From positions 1 through 44,429 of the forward strand of contig JBHIBC010000014.1 of the NCBI GenBank assembly GCA_046758905.1: 44,429 nucleotides of DNA. Direction: 5' to 3'. Shown here piece by piece: positions 35,690-43,125 of the stretch. The notes below the pieces were generated by a model that was given only the letters and a program-made list of their open reading frames with translations, did not search any database and was not told the origin of the DNA. A program made the position numbers and the translations under genes. This stretch comes from JBHIBC01 sp046758905. Its GTDB lineage: Bacteria; Acidobacteriota; Polarisedimenticolia; Gp22-AA2. Every line of letters begins with the position of its first letter. The stretch's first letter is position 1.

Positions 35690-35719
35690 GGCGTCCCCGA
35701 GGACGCCTGTCGCGTTTTT
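35690..35719 (+). promoter_or_regulatory. Leader hairpin with T-run directly before the transglycosylase start
   Basis: GGCGTCC-CCGA-GGACGCC forms a seven-pair stem (35690-35707), followed seven bases later by TTTTT (35715-35719), only three bases before ATG 35723. No Shine-Dalgarno is visible. It lies within the first 30-40 nt of the predicted transcript and could act as an attenuator, an mRNA-stabilising stem or a translation-control element. Confidence 0.45.
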
Positions 35720-35722
35720 GCG

Positions 35723-37786
35723 ATGAGACCCAAGACCGACTGCGGCGATTCAGCGATCGCGCTGGGCGCGCTGCTCGCGCTCGTCTCGGGCGCCCCGGCG
35801 CTGGGCGGCGAGCGCGCGGTGCCGTCCGGCGATCCCTCCGGCGCCGCCATGGCCGTGATCGTCCGCGAGACCACTCCCGACCGGACGCGGCGCGAGGCTC
35901 CGCCCGAGGAGCTCCTGAGGGTCCGCGAGCAGATGGAGGAGGCCTACCAGGCCGGGCTGGAGGCGTACAAGGCGGGGCGCTTCGACGAGGCCAAGGTGCA
36001 TTTCGACCGGGCGGTCGAGGTGGTGCTGGGCAGCGGCCTGGATCTCGGGGAGCAGCCTGCGCTCAGGAGAGCCTTCGACGAGATCGTGCGCGACATCGCC
36101 GATCTGGAGGCCGATCTTTTCAGCCGCGACGCCGGGGCCGACGGCCAGGGGAGCCGATCTCCGCTCGACGAGCTGAAGGACATCACCACCCACCTGTCGC
36201 CCGAGGAGGCCGAGAAGGAGCGCGAGAAGATCCGCGAGGTCGTCGGGCAGATATCCTACGACATCCCGATCGTCCTCAACGCCAAGGTGCTGGCCTACAT
36301 CGAGGTGTTCCAGACCCGCCTGCGGGGGGAGTTCGAGGCCGGGCTGAAGCGCTCGGGGGCCTACCTGCCGCTCATCAAGCGGATCTTCCGCGAGGAGGGG
36401 CTGCCCGAGGACCTCGCCTACATGGCGCACCAGGAGTCGGCGTTCAAGAACAACGCCTACTCGCGGGCCCGGGCCAAGGGTATGTGGCAGTTCATGTCGT
36501 ACACGGGCCGCAAGTACGGGCTGAAGCGCGACATGTGGATCGACGAGAGGAGCGACTTCGAGAAGGCGACCCGCGCGGCGGCGGCCTACCTGAAGGCTCT
36601 CCACCGCCGCTACGGCGACTGGTACCTGGCGATGGCGGCCTACAACGCGGGGGAGGGCAAGATCGACCGGGCCATCCGGCGCGCCCGCACGCGGGATTAC
36701 TGGGCCCTGGCCCGGACGCGCTACATCCGGCGCGAGACCAAGTACTACGTTCCGGCGATCCTGGCGTCGATCTTGATCGACAAGTCTCCGGCCGACTACG
36801 GCTTCGACGTCGACATCGATCCCGAGCTGAAATGGGACACGGTCGCCGTCGACACCCCGACCGACCTGCGCATCATCGCGGAGGCCGCCGGCGTGTCGCT
36901 CAAGACCATCCGGGCGCTGAACCCGGAGCTCAGGCGGCACGTCACGCCCCCGAACGTCAGGACCTACTCCCTGCGCGTCCCCGAGAGGACCGGCGAATCG
37001 GTCCTGGCCAGGCTCGAGAACATCCCGGCCGACAAGCGGGTCTCGTGGACGCTGCACAAGGTGCGGCGGGGGGAGACGTTCTCCTCCATCGCTGCGAGGT
37101 ACCGGGTCCCGCTGCGGGCCCTGCTGGACGCGAATCCACGCCACCACCCCAGACGACTGCGCCGCGGGGCGGTCCTGGTCATCCCGCTCAACGGGGTCAC
37201 GCCCCACCTGCTCCGGACGGCCGCCCGGGAGGACCGGCCGCGGTATGAGCCGGGAGAGCGGGTCGTCCACCGGGTGCGGCGGGGCGAGAACCTCCAGAGG
37301 ATCGCCTGGAAGTACCGCACGACGGTCCGCAACCTCAGGCGCTGGAACAGCCTGGACGGCTCGCTGATCCGCCCCGGGCAGAGGTTGGTCGCCTATTACG
37401 GCGAGAAGGGGAGCGGGCCGCGCCCCCGCGCCCGCGCATCGGGCGCTCCCGTGTCGGTCGCCGGCGGGCGGCTGATCTACCGGGTGCAGCGCGGTGACAG
37501 CCTGTGGGCGATCTCCCGCAAGTTCGGAGTGCGGGTCGACGACCTCTGCCGGTGGAACGGGCTGACCAGGCGCAGCGTTCTGCAGCCGGGCGACCGGGTC
37601 CGGGTGGGCGAGGGGTCGCCGCCCGGGGCGGGCAAGGAGATCCACCACCGGGTCAGGCGGGGCGAGACCCTCTCCCATATCGCGCGCAGGTACTCCGTGA
37701 CCGTGCGTCAGGTCCGCGCCTGGAACAACATCTACGGCACCTCGCTCATCTACCCCGGTCAAATCCTCACCATCCGGGTCAACTGA
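35723..37786 (+). CDS. mltD: Membrane-associated lytic murein transglycosylase D-like protein with LysM repeats
   Basis: Cleaves peptidoglycan glycan strands with formation of 1,6-anhydromuramic acid. An N-terminal hydrophobic segment (about 11-28) is a likely signal peptide. Residues 60-200 are a helical region with one TPR-like unit. The SLT domain (about 213-335) has catalytic E238 in AHQESAF, then KGMWQFM and AAYNAGEGKI. Four LysM modules follow at about 436-485, 512-556, 578-622 and 635-686, each with the (R)RGE/DxLxxIA pattern. 687 aa. The order signal-helical-SLT-4xLysM is that of MltD proteins. It would act in the periplasm. Confidence 0.92.
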   Translation: MRPKTDCGDSAIALGALLALVSGAPALGGERAVPSGDPSGAAMAVIVRETTPDRTRREAPPEELLRVREQMEEAYQAGLEAYKAGRFDEAKVHFDRAVEVVLGSGLDLGEQPALRRAFDEIVRDIADLEADLFSRDAGADGQGSRSPLDELKDITTHLSPEEAEKEREKIREVVGQISYDIPIVLNAKVLAYIEVFQTRLRGEFEAGLKRSGAYLPLIKRIFREEGLPEDLAYMAHQESAFKNNAYSRARAKGMWQFMSYTGRKYGLKRDMWIDERSDFEKATRAAAAYLKALHRRYGDWYLAMAAYNAGEGKIDRAIRRARTRDYWALARTRYIRRETKYYVPAILASILIDKSPADYGFDVDIDPELKWDTVAVDTPTDLRIIAEAAGVSLKTIRALNPELRRHVTPPNVRTYSLRVPERTGESVLARLENIPADKRVSWTLHKVRRGETFSSIAARYRVPLRALLDANPRHHPRRLRRGAVLVIPLNGVTPHLLRTAAREDRPRYEPGERVVHRVRRGENLQRIAWKYRTTVRNLRRWNSLDGSLIRPGQRLVAYYGEKGSGPRPRARASGAPVSVAGGRLIYRVQRGDSLWAISRKFGVRVDDLCRWNGLTRRSVLQPGDRVRVGEGSPPGAGKEIHHRVRRGETLSHIARRYSVTVRQVRAWNNIYGTSLIYPGQILTIRVN

Positions 37787-37806
37787 GGCCCCTGACCCTC
37801 CCGACG

Positions 37807-37826
37807 GTCGCCCCGACCCGGGCGAC
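37807..37826 (+). terminator. Candidate terminator hairpin after mltD
   Basis: GTCGCCC-CGACCC-GGGCGAC, a seven-pair stem with a six-base loop, 20 nt after the mltD stop. No U-run follows. Confidence 0.4.
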
Positions 37827-37850
37827 GGCTCTCGCGCCGCGGAGCCGCGC

Positions 37851-37879
37851 TGGCAGGGCGGGGGGACCTCTGATAGAAT
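37851..37879 (+). promoter_or_regulatory. Extended -10 promoter of the TPR lipoprotein operon
   Basis: TGATAGAAT holds a TAGAAT -10 box (37874-37879) with the TGn extension; a weak -35, TGGCAG (37851-37856), lies 17 nt upstream. Ten bases separate the -10 from the GTG at 37890. Confidence 0.6.
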
Positions 37880-37889
37880 CGCCGCCTGC

Positions 37890-38975
37890 GTGAGAGGCAT
37901 GACGCGATCCGCCAGGTGCCCGGTTCGCGCGGCGTTGCTGATGCTGTTCGCCGCAGGCTGCTCGGGCGGTCCGACCGGGCCGCCGGAGCCCGCGCGGCCG
38001 CGTGACTCGTTACGCACCATCCTGACCCACGCCGACAACGCGTTCCGCGAGGGGGACTACGTCGAGGCGCAGAGCACCTACGAGCAGGCCCTCCAGATCA
38101 ACCCGGAGGATCGTCACGTCATCCCCCGGCTGGGGACCTGCTACCTGAAGAACCGCCTGATCCGGAGGGCCGAGGATCTCCTGGTCTCACACCTCACGGG
38201 CGACCCGGACGACGTCCGGGCCCGTCTCGTGCTGGCGCGCGTCTACATCCATCAGGCGAGGCTGCAGGACGCGGGGCGGGAACTGGAGATCGTCCTGGAG
38301 GCCTACCCCGACAACCTGCTGGCGCGTTATAACCTCGGTTTCATCGCCTACCGGAGCCGCAGGTACGGTGAGGCCGAGACCCACCTGAAACGGACCATCG
38401 AGCTGGCGCCCCGGCACCCGGAGGCCCACTACACGCTCGGGCTGACGTACCTCGCGCAGAACCGCGTGGATGAGGCTGTGGCGTCGTTGGAGCGGGCGGT
38501 GGAGATCGACCCGCGCCACGTCGCCGCGCGCTTCAACCTAGCCAGGGCCTACGCCCGCGCCGGGCGGCTCGACCAGGCCGAGGAGCAGAACCGCATCTAC
38601 GCGGAGCTGAGCGGCAGCAGCGCCGCGGCCCAGGAGAGGGACGCCCAGATCCGCGCGCAGTCCCTGAAGGCGGTTCAGTACCGGCAGGAGGGAAGATTCG
38701 ACCAGGCCTTGGCCGAGTACCGCGCTCTGGCTGAGCGCTTCCCCGACCATCCGCCCTTGCTCACCGAGATCGGGCGGTTGGAGCTGCGGCTGGGCCGCCG
38801 CGACGACGCGCGGCGGACGCTCGAGAGGGCGGTGGCGCTCGACCCCGGGCTGAGCGAGCCGCACTACCTGCTGGCGGGGATCTACCGCCAGGCGGGGGAT
38901 GCGGCGGCGGCCGACCGGGAGATGGAGGTCTTCAACACCCTGGAGTCGATCGCGGAGGGGAAGGGCAGGTACTGA
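37890..38975 (+). CDS. TPR-repeat lipoprotein
   Basis: The signal peptide ends in a lipobox (LFAAGCSGG), so the mature protein is probably anchored by a lipidated Cys. About eight tetratricopeptide repeats follow, for example NAFREGDYVEAQSTYEQAL and YTLGLTYLAQNRVDEAVASLE, ending in a last repeat near residue 345. TPR proteins are protein-binding scaffolds. The start may be GTG 37890 or ATG 37899; both keep the signal peptide, and neither has a good binding site. The stop overlaps the next gene (TGATG), so this protein is made with the UnbV-type protein. 361 aa. Confidence 0.85.
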   Translation: MRGMTRSARCPVRAALLMLFAAGCSGGPTGPPEPARPRDSLRTILTHADNAFREGDYVEAQSTYEQALQINPEDRHVIPRLGTCYLKNRLIRRAEDLLVSHLTGDPDDVRARLVLARVYIHQARLQDAGRELEIVLEAYPDNLLARYNLGFIAYRSRRYGEAETHLKRTIELAPRHPEAHYTLGLTYLAQNRVDEAVASLERAVEIDPRHVAARFNLARAYARAGRLDQAEEQNRIYAELSGSSAAAQERDAQIRAQSLKAVQYRQEGRFDQALAEYRALAERFPDHPPLLTEIGRLELRLGRRDDARRTLERAVALDPGLSEPHYLLAGIYRQAGDAAAADREMEVFNTLESIAEGKGRY

Positions 38976-40729
38976 TGGGGTCGGTCCGGCCTTCGGCGGG
39001 GCCGCCGCCCGCCGTGCGCAGCGCTTGGCCGATCGCGGCCCTGTCGGCCGCCGGCCTGGCCGCGGCGGCCGCATCAGCGGCCGAGGCCCCGGCGATCCGG
39101 TACACCGACGTGACCGCGCGGGCCGGGGCGGAGTTCCTCCACAGGAACGGCGGCACCGGCCGTAAGTACTACATCGAGACGGTGGCTCCGGGCCACTGCT
39201 GGTTCGACTTCGACGACGACGGCTGGCTCGACCTCTACTTGGTGCAGAGCGGGCCGCTCCCCGGGACCACGCGCCCTCCCGGTGCGCCGCACTCGGTGCT
39301 CTATCGGAATCGAGGCGACGGCACCTTCGAGGATGTCACGGCCCGCGCCGGCGTGGCGAACGCCGCCGGGTACGGATCGGGCTGCACCGCCGCGGATTAC
39401 GACAACGATGGGCACCGGGATCTGTTCGTCACCAATTACGGGCGCTCGGTCCTCTACCGCAACAACGGCGACGGGACGTTCGCCGACGTGACCGAGCGGT
39501 CCGGGATCGTCAACACCCTGTACGCCGCGAGCGCGGCGTGGGCCGACTACGACAACGACGGGCGTCTCGACCTCTACATCACGAACTACGTCGACTTCAC
39601 GATGGACGGCGAGAAGTTCTGCGGCGACGCCCGGGTCGGGCGCCGCTCGTACTGCCACCCGGACGTCTACGGCGGCCTCCCGGACGCGCTGTACCACAAC
39701 GAGGGAGAAGGCCGGTTCAGGGAGGTCGCCGAGCAGGTCGGCATCCGGGACCCGAACGGCAAAGGCCTGGGAGTCGTCTGGTTCGACTACGACCTCGACG
39801 GGGACGTCGACCTGTACGTGGCCAACGACGCCACCCCGAACCGGCTGTGGCGCAACGAGGGGAACGGCCGCTTCAAGAACGTGACGCTGCTCGCCGGCGT
39901 CTGCTGCAGCGAGGACGGCAAGGCCGAGTCCGGCATGGGCACGGACGCGGGGGACGCCGACGGCGACGGCTGGCCCGACCTGATCGTCACCAACCTGAGC
40001 AATCAGGTCAACCAGATCTACCGCAACATCGACGGCACGGGCCTGTTCTCGATCGACAGCTACCCGTCCGGCCTGGCGGAGACCAGTCTCCTGATGACCG
40101 GATGGGGAGTCGACCTTTTCGACTACGATCACGACGGTGACCTGGACGTGGTCGTGACGAACGGCCACCCGATGGACGACATCGACACGGTCAGCGACAT
40201 GATCACCTATGCCGAGCGGCCGTTCCTGTTCGAGAACGATGGGTCCGGCCGGTACCGGGAGATCGGACGCCGGCTCGGGCCGTACTTCCGGTCGACGGAC
40301 GTCGGCCGCGGGCTGAGCACAGCGGATTACGACAACGACGGCGACCGTGACCTCCTGTTCACGCCGAACAATCGCCGCGCGACGCTGCTGCGCAATGACG
40401 GCGCCAGCGCCGCGGGCCACTGGATCACCCTGCGGCTCGAGGGGGTGCGGGCCAACCGGGACGCCATCGGCGCACGGGTCGTGGTGACGGCGGGGGGGCG
40501 GCGGCAGGCCGAGGAGGTGCGCAGCGCCAGCTCCTACCTGTCGCAGAACGATATGCGGTTGCACTTCGGTCTAGGAGCGGCGGAGCGCGTGGAGAAGATC
40601 GAGATCCGGTGGCCGGCGCGCACCGGCGCCACCGAGGTGGTCGGGCCGGTGACCGCGGACCAATTCCTGACCATCAGGCAGGGGGAGGGGATCGTGGCGC
40701 GGTCGGGGCCGCGGACGGCGTGGCGATGA
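38975..40729 (+). CDS. Exported FG-GAP/VCBS repeat protein with UnbV/ASPIC C-terminus (CRTAC1-like)
   Basis: A signal peptide (AWPIAALSAAGLAAAAASAAEA) is followed by IRYTDVTARAGAEFLHRNGG, the typical start of CRTAC1-type proteins. Seven or so FG-GAP/VCBS blades carry calcium-binding DxDxDGxxDL loops, e.g. DFDDDGWLDLYLV, DYDNDGHRDLFV, DYDLDGDVDLYVAND and DYDHDGDLDVVV, predicting a beta-propeller. The C-terminal UnbV/ASPIC segment has GLGAAERVEKIEIRWPAR. 584 aa, probably extracytoplasmic. It is paired with a TPR lipoprotein, an arrangement I associate with Acidobacteriota and Planctomycetes. Ligand unknown. Confidence 0.88.
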   Translation: MGSVRPSAGPPPAVRSAWPIAALSAAGLAAAAASAAEAPAIRYTDVTARAGAEFLHRNGGTGRKYYIETVAPGHCWFDFDDDGWLDLYLVQSGPLPGTTRPPGAPHSVLYRNRGDGTFEDVTARAGVANAAGYGSGCTAADYDNDGHRDLFVTNYGRSVLYRNNGDGTFADVTERSGIVNTLYAASAAWADYDNDGRLDLYITNYVDFTMDGEKFCGDARVGRRSYCHPDVYGGLPDALYHNEGEGRFREVAEQVGIRDPNGKGLGVVWFDYDLDGDVDLYVANDATPNRLWRNEGNGRFKNVTLLAGVCCSEDGKAESGMGTDAGDADGDGWPDLIVTNLSNQVNQIYRNIDGTGLFSIDSYPSGLAETSLLMTGWGVDLFDYDHDGDLDVVVTNGHPMDDIDTVSDMITYAERPFLFENDGSGRYREIGRRLGPYFRSTDVGRGLSTADYDNDGDRDLLFTPNNRRATLLRNDGASAAGHWITLRLEGVRANRDAIGARVVVTAGGRRQAEEVRSASSYLSQNDMRLHFGLGAAERVEKIEIRWPARTGATEVVGPVTADQFLTIRQGEGIVARSGPRTAWR

Positions 40730-40759
40730 GGCGCAGCCCGCTCCGGCGGGGCGCGCCTC

Positions 40760-42856
40760 TCATGGCCCGTCGTCCTTCTCCCCTTCCGGCGGCCCGGCGA
40801 CCTGCCTGAGGCGTACGGGATCGCGCAGGTGCGCGATGTCGCCCGCCCGGCCGACGACGATCAGCCCGTCGCCGGCGCGCACTTCCGTGTCGGGACCGGG
40901 AATGATGCGCCTAGCGGCCGTGCGGCCCAGGGGTCGCTTGACCTCGATCACGTTGATCCCGAAGCGGCCGCGCGGGTCCAGTCGCCTGAGCGTGGTCGGC
41001 TCGAACGATTCGGGAAGCGTCACCAGCGCCACGACGTATTCCTGCGGCAGCTCGACGTAAGTCGTGTCCGGCCTGCCGCCCTCGGCCGGCCGCTCGAAGC
41101 GCGCCAGCCGGGCCTCCTTCCCGAGCACCTCCTGGCTGTACAGGGAGATGATGTCGCCGGCCGACAGCTCCCCGACGTAGCGGCCTGTGTCGCGGCCGTC
41201 GACGACCGGGAGGCGGTCGCGGCTGACCCGCGACCAGCGCTCGATGGCGTCGCTGAGCCGATCGTCGAGCCGCAGGACGGGGACGTCGGTGTAGGCGACG
41301 TCGGAGGCGCGCACCGTCCGCTGCGAGTCCGGACGTCCCAGGTACTCCGACAGCTCGGCCAGGGAGATCGAGCCGCGCAGGCGCCTTCCCGCGTCGACGA
41401 CGAACAGCTCCTTGCGTCCCTCCCGCATCATCCGCTTGAGCACCGCCTCGACGGTCTCGTCCCCGGACACCGGGGCCGCCCCCTCGCGCATGACGTCGCG
41501 CACCTGAATGGTGTCCATCACCAGCTCCTCCAGGCGGCCCCCGAGCCGGACGCCGCGGTCAACCAGCGTCTCGGTGTAGATCGATCTCGGGTGCAGGAGG
41601 CGGCCGACGACGGTGGCCACGGCGCACGAGAACATCAGCGGGAGCAGGATCTCGTAGTCCCCGGTCAGGTCGAAGATCATCAGGATGGCGGTGAGCGGGG
41701 CCTGGGTGGTCCCCGCGATCATGGCCGCCATGCCGACCAGCGCGTAGGCGCCGGGGCCGGAGGTCGCTCCGGGGAAGTAGGCGCCGCACCACGAGCCGTA
41801 GGCCGAGCCCAAGACGGCCCCGACGAACAGGGTCGGCGTGAACAACCCGCCCGCGCCGCCCGAGCCCATGGTCAGCGCGGTCGCCAGGACCTTGAGGAAA
41901 GGCAGGAGGATGATCAGCGTGATGGGGACCGCCTCGCGCAGGACCCGATCGGTGGTCTCGTAACCGTTGCCGAACACCTGCGGGAAGCCGATCCCGGCCA
42001 GGCCCACCAGGCCAAAGCCGACCATCGGTTTCACCCAAGCCGGAAGCGGCGCCCGGTCGAAGGTCCTCTCGGCGCCGCGCAGCGCCAGGATGAACAGGGC
42101 GGAGGCGAGGCCGATGAGCAGCCCCATGAACAGGTAGTGGCCCAGCTCCCACGCCGACACCAGGCTCGGGTGGGCCGGAGGGGAGTAGGCCCGGTAGGGC
42201 CCGAGCAGGCCGCGCGCTATCACCGTGGCGATCACGGTGGAGACCACGATCGGGCCGAAGCTCTCCAGCGCGAAGTTGCCGAGGATCACCTCCATGCCGA
42301 ACATGGCGCCGCCGAGGGGGGAGTTGTAGGCGGCGGCGATGCCGGCCGCGGCGCCGCACCCGACCAGGATCTTCAGACGGTGCCCGCCGAGCCGCGAGCG
42401 GCGGCCCATCAGGGAGGCGAAGGCGGCACCGAGCCGGACCAGCGGGCCCTCGCGGCCGAGCGAGCCGCCCGAGCCCACCGTCACCAGCGTGGCGCCCGCC
42501 CTCAGCAGCGTCGTCCGCAACGACAGGTAGCCGCCCCGCGAGGCCACCGCCTCGATGATCCCCGCCGTGCCGTGACCCTTCACGCTCTGGCGCGCGAGCA
42601 ACACCATGAGCCCGACCAGAAGGCCGCCGACGGCGGGCGCGAGGAACCGATGCAGGCGCGGGAGATCGAGAGCCCGGTCGACGAGATGGTGCGGGTCGCC
42701 CCAGAATAGATCCTGGACCCCGCCGAGCAGCCTCACGAAGGCGACGGCCGTGAGGCCGGTGAGCGCGCCGGTCATGGGCACTAGGAACAGGAAGCGCTTC
42801 TCTCCCGCTGGACGGGTGGCCAGGTACTTGAGGAGGGGCATCTCCGCGAGGCGCAC
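40760..42856 (-). CDS. ClC-family chloride channel/transporter with CBS pair and TrkA_C domain
   Basis: The first 430 residues are a ClC core of about 17 helices. GSGGS (128-132) and GREGP (134-138, gating E136) are the selectivity motifs, with GGLFTPTLFVGAVLG later. GSGGS replaces the classic GSGIP, as in many bacterial ClC-CBS proteins. Residues about 450-580 hold two CBS domains (VRDVMREGAAPVSGDETVEAV; ASDVAYTDVPVLRLDDRLSDAI), which usually sense adenine nucleotides. The end (about 600-690) is a TrkA_C/RCK_C domain with VRAGDGLIVVGRAGDI. Start is GTG 42856 with GGAGG upstream. 698 aa, inner membrane. It ends 30 nt from the convergent UnbV gene. Confidence 0.92.
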   Translation of the reverse strand: MRLAEMPLLKYLATRPAGEKRFLFLVPMTGALTGLTAVAFVRLLGGVQDLFWGDPHHLVDRALDLPRLHRFLAPAVGGLLVGLMVLLARQSVKGHGTAGIIEAVASRGGYLSLRTTLLRAGATLVTVGSGGSLGREGPLVRLGAAFASLMGRRSRLGGHRLKILVGCGAAAGIAAAYNSPLGGAMFGMEVILGNFALESFGPIVVSTVIATVIARGLLGPYRAYSPPAHPSLVSAWELGHYLFMGLLIGLASALFILALRGAERTFDRAPLPAWVKPMVGFGLVGLAGIGFPQVFGNGYETTDRVLREAVPITLIILLPFLKVLATALTMGSGGAGGLFTPTLFVGAVLGSAYGSWCGAYFPGATSGPGAYALVGMAAMIAGTTQAPLTAILMIFDLTGDYEILLPLMFSCAVATVVGRLLHPRSIYTETLVDRGVRLGGRLEELVMDTIQVRDVMREGAAPVSGDETVEAVLKRMMREGRKELFVVDAGRRLRGSISLAELSEYLGRPDSQRTVRASDVAYTDVPVLRLDDRLSDAIERWSRVSRDRLPVVDGRDTGRYVGELSAGDIISLYSQEVLGKEARLARFERPAEGGRPDTTYVELPQEYVVALVTLPESFEPTTLRRLDPRGRFGINVIEVKRPLGRTAARRIIPGPDTEVRAGDGLIVVGRAGDIAHLRDPVRLRQVAGPPEGEKDDGP

Positions 42857-42988
42857 GATGTCGGTCCTCCAGCTCGGACGGCCCCGGGGAGGCGGCGGGC
42901 GACTACGGCCGGTCCGGGCGACCCGTTCCGGAGCGCGGCGTGACGGCCCGGGAGGCCGGGGGAACGGCGGCTCCCCGACCGGCGCGGA

Positions 42989-42997
42989 ATCGTACCA
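42989..42997 (-). promoter_or_regulatory. Extended -10 promoter candidate for the ClC gene
   Basis: TGGTACGAT on the minus strand is a TACGAT -10 box with TGn extension, the same -10 as the tRNA-Phe promoter. No convincing -35 lies 16-18 nt upstream. It would give a leader of about 125 nt. Confidence 0.45.
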
Positions 42998-43034
42998 CAG
43001 TCGCGCCGCCGCCCGGCCGCGGCGCCGCCGCGCC

Positions 43035-43064
43035 TTGACCTTCGGCGAGCCGTTCCGCTAGGAT
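43035..43064 (+). promoter_or_regulatory. Promoter of comM
   Basis: TTGACC (43035-43040) and TAGGAT (43059-43064) with an 18-nt spacer. The -10 overlaps an in-frame ATG at 43063, which argues that the true comM start is the GTG at 43126. Confidence 0.65.
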
Positions 43065-43125
43065 GCATGCCGCGCCGGCGTGGAGAGCCGACAGGCGCCG
43101 GACGGTCCCGGCCGCCGGAAGCGCG

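Noticed and set aside
40829..42709. 626-codon plus-strand frame opposite the ClC gene
   Set aside because: The ClC-CBS-TrkA_C protein on the minus strand accounts for the sequence; the opposite translation is His/Gln/Arg/Asp-rich with no recognisable fold.
43063..43125. In-frame ATG extending comM by 21 codons
   Set aside because: The ATG overlaps the TAGGAT -10 box, and the ComM family begins at the GTG at 43126 (LARIRSATLLGIEA).
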